64,000 nt of DNA from Enterobacter chuandaensis (GTDB lineage Bacteria > Pseudomonadota > Gammaproteobacteria > Enterobacterales > Enterobacteriaceae): the NCBI RefSeq assembly GCF_003594915.1, contig NZ_QZCS01000002.1:186001-250000 (forward strand), written 5' to 3'. The position numbers and the translations under genes are program-made. The notes under the pieces are model-generated. The model did not search any database and was not told the DNA's origin. It saw nothing but the letters and a program-made list of their open reading frames with translations. Below are positions 1-11,264 of the stretch, piece by piece. Each line of letters starts with the position of its first letter. The stretch's first letter is position 1.

Positions 1-829
1 GGGAGATATCTTTCAGCAGCGCGTCGTCGTGCAGCCCCTCAACGCGCAGCAGCGTCTCGTCGCCGTGCGGCGGCCGCGCGGGCGGATAAATATCGCTCAG
101 CACGTGGCCAAGCATCTTCTCAACGATCTCTTCGCCGCTCAGATCCGCCATCGGACCGGACTCAATCAGCTTGCCGTCGCGCAGCACCGTCAGGGTGTCG
201 CAGATGGCCTTCAGCTCGTGAATGCGGTGGGAGATAAACACCACGCCGATCCCCTGCTGCTTTAAACGTCTCACTACCGCAAACAGGCGCTCGCTTTCGT
301 GCGCGTCCAGCGGCGCGGTGGGCTCATCGAGAATTAAAAAACGGCAGTGGTGTGACAAGGCGCGTGCCAGCAAAATCTGCTGCTTTTCGGCCAGGGAACA
401 GCTGTCGATGGCGCGGCGAACGTCAAGTGACACGTCGAGCTGCGCCAGCGCCTGCCTCGCCTGCTGGCGAACGGTGCGCCAGCGGTAGCGATGCCCCGGC
501 TGCGCCAGCTGGTCGAGCATGATATTTTCGGCAATGCTTAGCCCCGGGATCAGCGCCACGTCCACTTCCTGCTGCACGAGGTGAATACCCAGCCGCTTAG
601 CGTCCAGCGGCTCGCGGATGGTTACCGGATGGTTGTTGATGCTGATCTCGCCCTCATAGTGGTCGTGCGTCCCGCACAGCACCGCCATCAGCGTTGATTT
701 CCCCGCGCCGTTGGCACCGGTCAGCGCGTGTACCGACCCGCCGTTCAGGGTGAAATCCACGCGCGACAGCGCCTGAAAGCCGGAAAAGGCCAGGCTGATA
801 CCGCGCATTTCAAGGCGACTGGAAACCAT
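1..829 (-). CDS. Sugar-type ABC transporter ATP-binding protein (3' end outside window)
   Basis: The reading frame runs without a stop from an ATG at 829 to the left edge (276 codons visible). It starts MVSSRLEMRG. The Walker A motif GANGAGKST lies near residues 39-47, the signature region is the degenerate SLAEKQQ form, Walker B is FLILDEPT and the H-loop is FISHRIHE. A signature of this kind, followed by the start of a second segment (LLRVEGLHDD), is typical of the two-domain ATPases of ribose/galactose/xylose-type importers (RbsA, MglA, XylG), which are about 500 residues long, so roughly half is visible. The protein would energise a carbohydrate or autoinducer-like importer at the inner membrane. 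The permease and binding protein are not in the window, so the substrate cannot be named. It is divergent from hcxA across about 160 bases in which no clear operator was seen. Confidence 0.85.
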   Translation of the reverse strand, partial: MVSSRLEMRGISLAFSGFQALSRVDFTLNGGSVHALTGANGAGKSTLMAVLCGTHDHYEGEISINNHPVTIREPLDAKRLGIHLVQQEVDVALIPGLSIAENIMLDQLAQPGHRYRWRTVRQQARQALAQLDVSLDVRRAIDSCSLAEKQQILLARALSHHCRFLILDEPTAPLDAHESERLFAVVRRLKQQGIGVVFISHRIHELKAICDTLTVLRDGKLIESGPMADLSGEEIVEKMLGHVLSDIYPPARPPHGDETLLRVEGLHDDALLKDIS

Positions 830-988
830 CCGCGTAAATCCTTCATTACTCTTCTGATTTATCGAATTTTTCACAGCTCCGGTTGACTGACAACGACGGA
901 AAAGGCATAAGATAAAGCGAAATATTATTAGCCATCCGGATGTCCAGACATAACATCGGGTTAGCGCTTGCGAAAAAAGGACAACATC

Positions 989-2077
989 ATGAGCAACACC
1001 GACATCCGCGTCGTGCCCGGCCCGGCGAACTACTTCTCTCATTCCGGCAGCCTTGCGCAGCTGGATAACTTCTTTACCCCGGAACAGCTTTCCCGCGCGG
1101 TGTGGATTTACGGCGAGCGCGCAATAGAGGGCGCGCGCCCGTTCCTGCCGGAGAGTTTTAACGCACCTGGAGCGAAGCACCTGCTGTTTAAAGGCCACTG
1201 CAGCGAGCGTGACGTCACCCATCTGGTGAATGAATCCGGCAGCGATGCCAGCGTGGTGATTGGCGTCGGCGGCGGCGCGGTGATGGATACCGTCAAGGCC
1301 GTGGCGCGCCGCCTGGGGGTGCCGTTCGTGGGCATCCCCACCATCGCAGCCACCTGTGCGGCGTGGACCCCGCTCTCCGTCTGGTACAACGATGCCGGCC
1401 AGGCGCTGCAGTTTGAGATCTTCGACGACGCCAACTTCCTGGTACTGGTGGAGCCGCAGATCGTCCTCAATGCTCCGGCGGAATACCTGCTGGCGGGCAT
1501 CGGCGATACGCTGGCGAAGTGGTACGAGGCGGTGGTATTGGCACCTGAGCCGGAAAACCTGCCGCTGACCGTGCGGCTGGGCATCAACGGCGCGCTGGCG
1601 ATCCGCGACGTGCTGCTGGAGCACAGCGAGGAAGCGCTGACTGACCAGCAGCGCGGCAAACAAACCCAGGCGTTCAGGGATGTGGTGGATGCCATTATTG
1701 CCGGCGGCGGGATGGTCGGCGGCCTGGGCGAACGCTATACCCGCGTGGCGGCGGCGCATGCGGTCCACAACGGCTTAACCGTACTGCCACAGACGGAAAA
1801 ATACCTGCACGGCACCAAGGTGGCCTACGGCATTCTGGTGCAGAGCGCCCTGCTCGGCCAGGACGACGTGCTGGCGCAGCTGGTGACGGCGTACCGGCGC
1901 TTCAACCTGCCGACCACGCTTCGCGAGCTGGACGTTGATATCAATAACCGCGACGAGCTGGATAAGGTTATCGCCCACACCCTGCGCCCGGTGGAGTCGA
2001 TTCACTATCTGCCGGTTGCGTTAAGCCCCGACGTTCTGAGCGCCGCGTTTGAGAAAGTGGAATCCTTCAGCCGTTAA
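989..2077 (+). CDS. hcxA: Hydroxycarboxylate dehydrogenase A (YbdH), iron-type alcohol dehydrogenase family
   Basis: The 362-residue product matches remembered E. coli YbdH/HcxA almost end to end and has the same length. This family is the glycerol-dehydrogenase-like branch of iron-dependent alcohol dehydrogenases. HcxA reduces 2-oxo acids such as 2-oxobutyrate with NAD(P)H. The nucleotide-binding stretch VVIGVGGGAVMDTVKA and the metal/substrate region with GIGDTLAKWYEA and HAVHNGL are visible. I take the ATG at 989 because AAAAAAGGA stands just upstream and the length agrees with the homologue; an in-frame TTG at 968 would add seven residues. In E. coli the gene also lies next to ybdD-cstA, so synteny supports the call. 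A toxin-antitoxin pair and an SDR gene now separate it from ybdD. Confidence 0.93.
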   Translation: MSNTDIRVVPGPANYFSHSGSLAQLDNFFTPEQLSRAVWIYGERAIEGARPFLPESFNAPGAKHLLFKGHCSERDVTHLVNESGSDASVVIGVGGGAVMDTVKAVARRLGVPFVGIPTIAATCAAWTPLSVWYNDAGQALQFEIFDDANFLVLVEPQIVLNAPAEYLLAGIGDTLAKWYEAVVLAPEPENLPLTVRLGINGALAIRDVLLEHSEEALTDQQRGKQTQAFRDVVDAIIAGGGMVGGLGERYTRVAAAHAVHNGLTVLPQTEKYLHGTKVAYGILVQSALLGQDDVLAQLVTAYRRFNLPTTLRELDVDINNRDELDKVIAHTLRPVESIHYLPVALSPDVLSAAFEKVESFSR

Positions 2078-2134
2078 TCTCGCCGACAGGCTATACCTAA
2101 TGATGATTCTCACCACTCTCCTAACGAGGTCATC

Positions 2135-2878
2135 ATGCAGATCGATTTAACAGGTAAAAAGGCGCTGGTTACCGGCGCCAGCCGCGGGCTGGGTCGGGCT
2201 ATCGCGCTGTCGCTGGCGCGCGCCGGTGCCGACGTGGTTATTACGTATGAAAAATCTGCCGACAAAGCCCAGGCGGTTGCCGATGAAATTAAAGCGCTTG
2301 GGCGGCACGGCGAGGCGATTCAAGCTGACAGCGCCAGCGCGCAGGCGATTCAGGACGCCGTCACCCATGCGGCGCGTTCTCTTGGCGGGCTGGACATTCT
2401 GGTCAACAACGCCGGGATTGCGCGCGGCGGCCCGCTGGAATCGATGACGCTGGCGGACATCGACGCCCTTATCAACGTCAACATTCGCGGCGTGGTGATC
2501 GCCATTCAGGAAGCGCTTGTGCACATGTCTGACGGCGGACGCATCATTAATATCGGCAGCTGTCTGGCAAACCGCGTGGCGCAGCCGGGCATCGCCGTTT
2601 ACTCGATGACCAAATCTGCACTGAACTCCCTTACCCGCGGGCTGGCGCGCGACCTGGGACCACGCGGTATTACCGTTAACCTGGTGCACCCCGGACCGAC
2701 CAACAGCGATATGAACCCGGAGGACGGGGAACAGGCTGACTCTCAGCGTCAGCTTATTGCCCTGGGCCATTACGGCCAGCCGGAAGACGTCGCGGCAGCG
2801 GTTACCTTTCTTGCCAGCCCGGCTGCCGGTCAGATCTCCGGTACCGGTCTGGACGTGGACGGCGGTTTGAACGCCTGA
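2135..2878 (+). CDS. Classical short-chain dehydrogenase/reductase (SDR) of unknown substrate
   Basis: This 247-residue protein has every landmark of a classical SDR: the cofactor motif TGASRGLG at residues 14-21, NNAG near 90, the catalytic serine region IGSCLAN near 144 and the YSMTK active-site pair near 157-161, ending in a conserved DVDGGLNA. The residues after the second beta strand (TYEKSADKA) resemble NADP(H)-preferring 3-oxoacyl-reductase-like SDRs, but the substrate cannot be read from sequence. It follows hcxA by 57 bases on the same strand, has its own ribosome binding site (AACGAGG) and is followed by a hairpin terminator, so it may be co-transcribed with hcxA. It is not FabG, which sits in the fab cluster. 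Confidence 0.85.
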   Translation: MQIDLTGKKALVTGASRGLGRAIALSLARAGADVVITYEKSADKAQAVADEIKALGRHGEAIQADSASAQAIQDAVTHAARSLGGLDILVNNAGIARGGPLESMTLADIDALINVNIRGVVIAIQEALVHMSDGGRIINIGSCLANRVAQPGIAVYSMTKSALNSLTRGLARDLGPRGITVNLVHPGPTNSDMNPEDGEQADSQRQLIALGHYGQPEDVAAAVTFLASPAAGQISGTGLDVDGGLNA

Positions 2879-2894
2879 TCGCAAATTTCTACAA

Positions 2895-2920
2895 GCCTCT
2901 GTCGCCCGGCAGAGGCCTTT
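2895..2920 (+). terminator. Rho-independent terminator after the SDR gene
   Basis: A perfect 7-bp stem, GCCTCTG (2895-2901) against CAGAGGC (2910-2916), encloses an 8-base loop and is followed by a short CTTT tail, 17 bases after the SDR stop codon. The weak U-tract lowers confidence. Confidence 0.6.
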
Positions 2921-2991
2921 CCGAGCAGCCTCGACGGTTTGCGTTTTGCCTCTTACCTGCGTTTTTTCTCCGCTCTACAGTACCCCATAAG

Positions 2992-3021
2992 AAATTCGGA
3001 ATTTATCTAATAGTCTTATTA
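2992..3021. promoter_or_regulatory. Paired palindromes upstream of the toxin-antitoxin genes (putative operator)
   Basis: Two inverted repeats lie side by side just upstream of the toxin gene: AAATTCGGAATTT (2992-3004, arms AAATTC/GAATTT around one base) and TAATA-GTCT-TATTA (3008-3021). Toxin-antitoxin operons are usually repressed by the DNA-binding antitoxin at such palindromes over the promoter. A TATATT sequence at 3029-3034 could be the -10 element. The assignment is inferred from position and symmetry only. Confidence 0.4.
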
Positions 3022-3060
3022 TTTCCTTATATTTTGTGTGGGCGTACAGTGGAGGTACGG

Positions 3061-3363
3061 ATGAAGATCGTCTGGTCAAAAACAGCAGAGAAGCAATTTT
3101 CTAAAATCGATACGCGATATCAGAACCGCATTAAATTCAGGCTGGAGAAGATGGATGATAAAACATCACCTGTCGCGGATATCAAGAAATTATCTTCTCC
3201 CGAAAACCACTACAGGCTGCGATTAGGTGATTACAGGGTCATTTACACCTTCGGAGACCCGCCGGGTGACACCTGCTACGTAGTGGCGGTAAAACGCCGG
3301 ACAACCACCACCTACCTTCATGAGGAGCATACGGAATATGACTATTCAGTTCATCAAGGATGA
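3061..3363 (+). CDS. RelE/ParE-family toxin of a toxin-first type II TA module
   Basis: This 100-residue basic protein starts at an ATG behind a strong GGAGGT site (3050-3055). The order MKIVWSKTAEKQF, a helical hairpin, LSSPENHYRLRLGDYRVIYTF and VVAVKRRTTTTY is the RelE/ParE fold: an N-terminal strand, two helices, then the core strands with the conserved YRLRLGDYRVIY segment. Members cut mRNA on the ribosome (RelE, HigB) or poison gyrase (ParE); the sequence alone does not separate these. The antitoxin gene begins inside its 3' end (26-base overlap), giving the toxin-first arrangement seen in HigBA-like systems and implying translational coupling. Confidence 0.85.
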   Translation: MKIVWSKTAEKQFSKIDTRYQNRIKFRLEKMDDKTSPVADIKKLSSPENHYRLRLGDYRVIYTFGDPPGDTCYVVAVKRRTTTTYLHEEHTEYDYSVHQG

Positions 3364-3742
3364 AGAAGGCAAAAAACAGTATGTTGTCATTCCCTACGAT
3401 GAATATTTTCGCATGCGTTTAGCCATGCTTGAGTACGATGACGATGATGAAAACGACTGGGAAGACATCCCTTACGAATCAGACATCTACGATAACGTAG
3501 GTTTACCGGGTGAAGTATGCGACATCATGCATAACGAGAATGTCAGCCTGCAGGCCGCGTGGCGTATCCTGCGCGGGCTATCCCAGCAGGAGGTGGCGGA
3601 GAAACTTGGCATCAGCCAGTCCGCCGTGTCACAGCTGGAAGCGCTGGACTCCCGACCGCAAAAGCGCACCCGCGAAAAGCTCGCGGCGATCTACGGCTGT
3701 AAGCAGGAGCAGATCAGCCTCTATTTACCAAAAGAGGGTTAA
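3338..3742 (+). CDS. HTH (Cro/CI-type) antitoxin paired with the RelE/ParE toxin
   Basis: The 134-residue product begins at ATG 3338 (site GAGGAG at 3322-3327), inside the toxin gene. The N-terminal third ([27 protein letters not shown]) looks like a strand-helix toxin-binding segment of the Phd/YefM kind. A very acidic linker follows ([13 protein letters not shown]). The C-terminal half is a clear XRE helix-turn-helix, [24 protein letters not shown]. It should neutralise the toxin and autorepress the operon at the palindromes at 2992-3021. Its TAA stop (3740-3742) overlaps the stop of convergent ybdD (3739-3741), so the module sits against the older cstA-ybdD unit with no intergenic space. 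Confidence 0.86.
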   Translation: MTIQFIKDEEGKKQYVVIPYDEYFRMRLAMLEYDDDDENDWEDIPYESDIYDNVGLPGEVCDIMHNENVSLQAAWRILRGLSQQEVAEKLGISQSAVSQLEALDSRPQKRTREKLAAIYGCKQEQISLYLPKEG

Positions 3743-3936
3743 CAGCACTTCGCCCCGCCCTTGCCGCCGTAGCGGGCGTCCTGGCGGTCGCGGAAAAATT
3801 CTTCGTAGGTCATGGGCGTCTGGTCCGGATGGTTGACGCGCATATGCTCGACGTAGTTATCGTAATCCGGCACGCCGATCATCATTTTAGCGGCCTGGCC
3901 CAGGTATTTACCTGCTTTGGAAAGGGTGTCGAACAT
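3739..3936 (-). CDS. ybdD: YbdD/YjiX family (DUF466) small protein
   Basis: The 65-residue product is nearly identical to remembered E. coli Ybd[22 protein letters not shown], then a [15 protein letters not shown] core and a cysteine-ending tail GGKGGAKCC. The family travels with the CstA/BtsT carriers (ybdD with cstA, yjiX with btsT), suggesting an accessory role in pyruvate/peptide uptake. I place the start at the ATG at 3936, not the longer frame to 3993, because the homologue has this length and the extension would run through a REP element. It lies downstream of cstA on the same strand. Its stop overlaps the stop of the convergent antitoxin gene. Confidence 0.93.
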   Translation of the reverse strand: MFDTLSKAGKYLGQAAKMMIGVPDYDNYVEHMRVNHPDQTPMTYEEFFRDRQDARYGGKGGAKCC

Positions 3937-3958
3937 AGTTCTGATCTCACAGGAAATG

Positions 3959-3990
3959 TAGGCCGGGTAAGGCGAAGCCGCCACCCGGCA
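3959..3990. repeat. REP element between cstA and ybdD
   Basis: This is a GTAGGCCGGGTAAGGCG...CGCCACCCGGCA hairpin of the enterobacterial repetitive extragenic palindrome class. It lies in the 60-base gap of the cstA-ybdD unit and could stabilise the cstA transcript or modulate read-through into ybdD. Confidence 0.8.
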
Positions 3991-3996
3991 CACGGG

Positions 3997-6102
3997 TTAA
4001 TGCGCCCCTTTCGCCTGGGTCACAATCTCTTCCAGGTTTTCAGGCATCGGCTCATACGGTGTCTCTTTCGCCGTTGGCTTGTCGACTTTCAGCGCAGCCA
4101 GCGCGGTCTTGAGAGAATACAACGCCAGCACCACAACCACCACCATAAAGAAGATGGTCAGCCCGGCGTCCAGACGGTTGTTAAACACCAGCTGCGACAG
4201 CTGCGACTCGGTGTACTGAGCCGGGATCTTGCCGCTGTCGATCATCGCCTGGAACTTGTTGGCGATCGCCAGGAAGCCCACCTTGTTGTCCGGGCTGAAG
4301 GCTTTCTGCCAGCCCGCCGTCAGGGTACAGATTAGCAGCCACGCGGTTGGCACCAGCGCCACCCACGCGTAACGCTGGCGCTTCATCTTGAACAGCACCA
4401 CCGCACAGAGCATCAGCGCCATGCCCGCCAGCATCTGGTTGGCGATACCGAACAGCGGCCACAGGGTGTTAATCCCGCCAAGCGGATCGACCACGCCCTG
4501 ATGCAGGAAATAGCCCCACGCCAGCACGCACAGCGCCGTCGCCAGCAGGTTAGCCGGGAGCGAGTCGGTACGCTTCAGGTTCGGGGAGATTACCCCCAGC
4601 AGATCCTGCAGCATAAAGCGCGCCGCACGGGTTCCCGCATCCACCGCCGTCAGGATAAACAGCGCCTCGAACAGGATCGCGAAGTGATACCAGAACGACA
4701 CGTCCATCAGCCCGCCCAGCGCGCCGTGAAGGATGTAGGCCATGCCCACCGCAAGCGTAGGCGCCCCGCCCGCGCGGGAGATGATCGACTGCTCGCCCAC
4801 CTCATTAGCGATATGCGTCAGCGTTTCCGGAGTAATGGCAAAGCCCCAGCCGCTCACCACCTGCGCGGCGGATGCCACCACGTCAGCGGTGCCCGCCGGG
4901 GCCAGTACCGCCATCGGGCTGTTCATCGCGAAGTAGACGCCCGGGTCGATAATACAGGCCGAGACCAGCGCCATGATGGCGACGAAAGACTCCATCAGCA
5001 TGCCGCCGTAGCCGATCAGGCAGGCCTGATTTTCATTCGCCAGCATCTTCGGCGTGGTGCCGGAGGCAATCAGCGCGTGGAAGCCGGACACTGCCCCGCA
5101 GGCGATGGTGATAAACAGGAACGGGAACAGGTTGCCAGTCCAGACCGGGCCGGTGCCGTCAATAAACTTGGTCAGCGCAGGCATGGTCAGGGTTGGACGC
5201 ATAATCAGAATGCCGATGGCCAGCCCGACGATGGTACCGATTTTCAGGAAGGTAGAGAGGTAGTCACGCGGGGCCAGCAGCAGCCACACCGGCAGCACCG
5301 CCGCCACGAAGCCGTAGCCCACCAGCATCCAGGTCAGCTGTACGCCGGTAAAGTCGAAGAACGGCGCCCACGTTGGGCTTTCCGCCACCCAGCCGCCGGA
5401 GATAATCGCGAACACCAGGAACACCAGGCCAATCACGGACACTTCACCAATGCGGCCCGGGCGCAGGTAGCGTATGTAGATCCCCATAAACAGCGCCAAC
5501 GGAATGGTGAAGGCGACGGTATATGTCCCCCACGGGCTGTGGGTCAACGCTTTCACCACGATCATCGCCAGCACCGCGAGGATAATCACCATGATCATAA
5601 AGGTCGCCACCAGCGCAATCACCCCGGCGGTTGCCCCCATCTCCTCTTTCACCAGCTCGCCCAGAGAACGGCCGTCACGGCGGGTGGAGACAAACAGCAC
5701 CATAAAGTCCTGCACCGCACCCGCCAGCACCACGCCCGCGAGGATCCAGATCATCCCCGGCAGGTAGCCCATCTGCGCCGCCAGCACCGGCCCCACCAGC
5801 GGGCCCGCCCCGGCAATCGCCGCAAAATGGTGACCGAACAGCACTTTTTTGTCGGTCGGCACGTAGTCCAGGCCATCGTTGTGGCGAACGGCAGGCGTCA
5901 TGCGCGTTGCGTCAACGCCCAGTACGTTCTTCGCGATATAGCGGCCATAAAAACGGTACGCGATCAGATAAATGCAGACGGAGGCGACCACGATCCAGAG
6001 CGCATTGATCTGTTCCCCCCGGTTGAGGGCGATATAGCCCAGGGCAAAGGCTCCCACAACGGAGAGCCCTGCCCACATAAGGTATTTCCCTGAGTTGTTC
6101 AT
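3997..6102 (-). CDS. cstA: Pyruvate/peptide transporter CstA (carbon starvation protein A)
   Basis: This 701-residue polytopic inner-membrane protein has the same length as E. coli CstA and the same start (MNNSGKYLMWAGLS) and end (EEIVTQAKGAH). The family hallmarks LFGHHFAAIAGAGPLVGPVLAA and VQDFMVLFVSTRRDGRSLGELV are visible in the N-terminal third, followed by many hydrophobic segments. CstA is induced on carbon starvation and imports pyruvate, with an older role assigned in peptide uptake. It reads toward ybdD on the same strand. In E. coli expression depends on cAMP-CRP and is repressed by CsrA at the leader; I did not find a convincing CRP site in the 149-base upstream gap. Confidence 0.97.
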   Translation of the reverse strand: MNNSGKYLMWAGLSVVGAFALGYIALNRGEQINALWIVVASVCIYLIAYRFYGRYIAKNVLGVDATRMTPAVRHNDGLDYVPTDKKVLFGHHFAAIAGAGPLVGPVLAAQMGYLPGMIWILAGVVLAGAVQDFMVLFVSTRRDGRSLGELVKEEMGATAGVIALVATFMIMVIILAVLAMIVVKALTHSPWGTYTVAFTIPLALFMGIYIRYLRPGRIGEVSVIGLVFLVFAIISGGWVAESPTWAPFFDFTGVQLTWMLVGYGFVAAVLPVWLLLAPRDYLSTFLKIGTIVGLAIGILIMRPTLTMPALTKFIDGTGPVWTGNLFPFLFITIACGAVSGFHALIASGTTPKMLANENQACLIGYGGMLMESFVAIMALVSACIIDPGVYFAMNSPMAVLAPAGTADVVASAAQVVSGWGFAITPETLTHIANEVGEQSIISRAGGAPTLAVGMAYILHGALGGLMDVSFWYHFAILFEALFILTAVDAGTRAARFMLQDLLGVISPNLKRTDSLPANLLATALCVLAWGYFLHQGVVDPLGGINTLWPLFGIANQMLAGMALMLCAVVLFKMKRQRYAWVALVPTAWLLICTLTAGWQKAFSPDNKVGFLAIANKFQAMIDSGKIPAQYTESQLSQLVFNNRLDAGLTIFFMVVVVVLALYSLKTALAALKVDKPTAKETPYEPMPENLEEIVTQAKGAH

Positions 6103-6251
6103 AGTTGTTGTCCGTTGTTGTGAAACAGTGAGATGTTACATTTTGTTTCTAGAACAACGGATAAAATTTAACAACTTTGAAACGCAATAATGCGTGGTCA
6201 AACCAGAGATTTACACCACAGTGTTAAGCCGATCACTTTCAGCTGAATGGC

Positions 6252-7416
<1,165 letters not shown>

Positions 7417-7417
<1 letters not shown>

Positions 7418-8271
7418 CACTTCACCTCGCGGGAGAGCAGCGTCCACCAGGCGTCGATTGTTGGATTTTTTGCCAGCATCACGAAGTCGATATCGCCGTG
7501 CACTTTGCGCCAGCGGGCGGCCAGCGCCATCATGCGCACCGAGTCCAGGCCGTAGTCGATCAGGTTTTCGTCATCCATCGGCTCGTCGGACTCGTCCAGC
7601 AGCGGCAAAACAAGCTCGCGCAGCGCGGCTTTGGTCGCCGGAACGGACGGCAGCAATTCGTCGGTCATCACCACGCGACCCGAGCGTCCGGCCACGTAGT
7701 TGAGCGACATCAGGTGCTCGTCGCGGGTGAAATCCGCCAGCGCGTCGGCAATAAAGAACGGTTTAATGTCGCGCATAAAGGCATCGGTGGCGGTGGTCAT
7801 GCAGCCGATGTGCGCGTACACGCCGGTAATCAGCAGCTGGTTGCGGCCGGTCTCTTTCAGCATCTGCTCCAGCGGCGAGCGGTGGAACGCGCTGTAGCGC
7901 CACTTCACCAGCACGGTGTCCGCTTCGTCCGGCGTCAGTTCAGCCACGATGCGCTGCTGCTCCGGCGAACGGGTCAGGCCCGGCCCCCACATATCGTTAA
8001 GCAGGGCGCGGTCTTCATCGCTCTGCTCTTTCGGCTGCGCGGTGTAGTACACGGGGATATTGTGCGCTTTGCAGTAATCACGCAGTCTGGCGATGTTCGC
8101 CACCACCTGCTGCATCATGTCGCTATTTTCGCCCCAGAAGTTCAGGAAATACTCCTGCATATCGTGGATCAACAGCGCGGCGCGCTCCGGCTCAAACGCC
8201 CAGTTCACCTTGTTGGTCGGCAATTCTGCGGCGGTCGGCAGCGCGTAAGCGGTTAATTTTGGAATGGCCAT
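7417..8271 (-). CDS. entB: Isochorismatase / aryl carrier protein EntB
   Basis: The 284-residue bifunctional protein (E. coli: 285) has an N-terminal isochorismatase domain (to about residue 205), which hydrolyses isochorismate to dihydro-DHB. Its C-terminal aryl carrier domain ends in the [12 protein letters not shown] motif, whose serine (about residue 244) receives phosphopantetheine from EntD and then DHB from EntE. The start [12 protein letters not shown] at 8271 agrees with E. coli and has a GAGGA site. It lies 10 bases after the entE stop in the entCEBAH operon. Confidence 0.97.
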
Positions 8272-8281
8272 ACTCTGTTCC

Positions 8282-9892
8282 TCAGCCCCGGGCGCGTTCA
8301 GCAAGCCACAGGCGCAACTGTTTCTTATCGACTTTGCCGACCGGCGTTAACGGGAGCGCATCCACGCTCTCCACGCGGTCCGGCAGCTTGAATTCGGCAA
8401 CGCCCTGCTCGCGCAGGAAGCGGCGCACCTCGACCGCGCGCAGGGGCTGTTTCACCACCAGATACGCGCAGCTTTTTTCGCCCAGCAGGCTGTCCTCCAT
8501 GCTCACCAGCGCGGCGTGGATCACCGCCTCGTGGCGCAGCAGCAGGTTTTCGATCTCTTCGGCGGCGATCTTCTCCCCGCCGCGGTTGATCTGATCCTTC
8601 TCGCGCCCCTGCACGGTGATGTAGCCCTGCTCGTCGATGGCGATCAGATCGCCGGAGCAGTAAAAACCGTTGGCATCGAAGGCGCTGGCGTTGTGTTCCG
8701 GGCTGTTGAAATAGCCGCGGAAGGTATACGGCCCGCGCGTCATCAGACGCCCGACTTCCCCGCGCGGCAGCGGGTTGCCGTGCTCGTCCGCCACCCACAC
8801 CTCGTCATCAGGACACATCGGGCGGCCCTGAGTGTTGATGATGCGCTCCGGCGCGTCGTCGAGCGCGGTGTAGTTCACCAGCCCTTCCGCCATGCCGAAG
8901 ACCTGCTGAAGCTGACAGCCGATTTCCGCCGGAATACGCGCCGCGAGCGTGGCGGAGAGGCGCGCGCCGCCCACCTGGAGCAGCCTGAGAGAATTAAGCT
9001 GCGCGTTGCCCGCGCCGTCCGCAATCGCCTGTAGCCAGAGGCTCACCGCCGGAGGGACCAGCGAGGTGACGTTGATCTGATGCTGCTCAATCAGCGGGAA
9101 GCAGAGCGTGGCGCTCGGATCGTTCGCCAGCACCACGCAGCCGCCCGCCGTGAAAACGCCCAACGATCCTGGCGAACTCATGGCGTAGTTGTGCGCCGCG
9201 GGAAGCGCGTTCAGGTAGCGGGTGTGCGCAGTGATGCCGCAGATTTCGTTGCTGCGGCGAATGCTGTAGTCGTAGTCGTTGTGCGTGCGCGGGATCAGCT
9301 TCGGCGTGCCGGTACTGCCGCCGGAGAGCTGGAAGAAGGCCACCTCGTCGGCGGGCGTCGGGTTCGGGATGAAATTGTCCGCCGGGCGGGCAAGCGCCGT
9401 TTCCAGGGCGTGTTCACCCTTATCGCCGCGCAGCAGCACGACGCGTACCGAGCGGTGCGCATCCACGAAGGTATTAAGAAAATCATCGCTCGCAAACAGC
9501 GCGTGGTCGCGATCGGCAATCAGCACGGCGGGTTTGATCTGCTCCGCGTAGGCGTTCAGCTCGCTGCGCTGATGGCTAAAGAGCGCATTCACCGGCGCGA
9601 CGCCGATTTGCAGCAGCGCGAAGAAGGTGATGTAAAACTCGGCCACGTTGCCGAGCTGCACCAGCGCGGTCTCGCCGCGGTGCAGCCCCTGCGCCTGGAG
9701 GGCGGACGCGAGGTTATTCACCGCCTGATGAAACGCGCGGTAGGTGATGTGCCGCTCGCCGTCGATAATCGCCACCGTATCGCTGTCCGCACGATCCGTC
9801 AGAATGTGGGCCAGGGGCCGATCCTGCCAGTAGCCTTTCTCACGGTAGCGGCGGGCAAATTCCTCGGGCCAGCGGGTAAAGGGAATAGTCAT
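8282..9892 (-). CDS. entE: 2,3-dihydroxybenzoate-AMP ligase EntE
   Basis: The 536-residue adenylation enzyme has the same length as E. coli EntE. It activates DHB with ATP and loads it on the EntB carrier serine. The ATP-binding loop [16 protein letters not shown], the A5 region [14 protein letters not shown], the hinge [21 protein letters not shown] and the C-terminal catalytic lysine in [13 protein letters not shown] are all visible. It follows entC by nine bases. Several long frames antisense to it are shadows. Confidence 0.97.
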   Translation of the reverse strand: MTIPFTRWPEEFARRYREKGYWQDRPLAHILTDRADSDTVAIIDGERHITYRAFHQAVNNLASALQAQGLHRGETALVQLGNVAEFYITFFALLQIGVAPVNALFSHQRSELNAYAEQIKPAVLIADRDHALFASDDFLNTFVDAHRSVRVVLLRGDKGEHALETALARPADNFIPNPTPADEVAFFQLSGGSTGTPKLIPRTHNDYDYSIRRSNEICGITAHTRYLNALPAAHNYAMSSPGSLGVFTAGGCVVLANDPSATLCFPLIEQHQINVTSLVPPAVSLWLQAIADGAGNAQLNSLRLLQVGGARLSATLAARIPAEIGCQLQQVFGMAEGLVNYTALDDAPERIINTQGRPMCPDDEVWVADEHGNPLPRGEVGRLMTRGPYTFRGYFNSPEHNASAFDANGFYCSGDLIAIDEQGYITVQGREKDQINRGGEKIAAEEIENLLLRHEAVIHAALVSMEDSLLGEKSCAYLVVKQPLRAVEVRRFLREQGVAEFKLPDRVESVDALPLTPVGKVDKKQLRLWLAERARG

Positions 9893-9901
9893 GAGCGTTC
9901 C

Positions 9902-11077
<1,176 letters not shown>

Positions 11078-11106
11078 ATCATCCTCCTCAAAATGATAAA
11101 AGAAGC

Positions 11107-11125
11107 AATAATGATTATCATTTAT
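11107..11125. promoter_or_regulatory. Fur box on the entC side of the fepB-entC control region
   Basis: AATAATGATTATCATTTAT keeps the palindromic TGATTATCA core and matches the 19-base consensus GATAATGATAATCATTATC at 14 positions by eye. It stands about 30 bases upstream of the entC ATG, where Fur would block the promoter when iron is plentiful. Confidence 0.75.
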
Positions 11126-11220
11126 ATTTTCGTCGGCTAACCTAATCCTACAGCGCCCCGCTGTCAACCGTCCGGCAATAACTTGTGTGACAAACGCTTG
11201 CATCCCTTCCCTGCAACCAT

Positions 11221-11239
11221 GAAAATGAGAAGCATTATC
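11221..11239. promoter_or_regulatory. Fur box on the fepB side of the control region
   Basis: GAAAATGAGAAGCATTATC matches the Fur consensus at about 15-16 of 19 positions and ends 25 bases before the fepB GTG. Together with the box at 11107 it gives each arm of the divergent promoter its own operator, as in E. coli. Confidence 0.75.
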
Positions 11240-11264
11240 TTCAACAAAAACAGGATGCTGCTTA

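Noticed and set aside
4501..6093. A 530-codon open frame antisense to cstA
   Set aside because: Its product is extremely rich in histidine, arginine and glutamine with no fold or family, and it is the shadow of a high-GC membrane protein gene that is conserved end to end.
6103..6251. CRP site in the cstA upstream region
   Set aside because: TGTGAAACAGTGAG near 6118 has only one good half site; the second half does not fit TCACA, so I did not annotate it although CRP control is known in E. coli.
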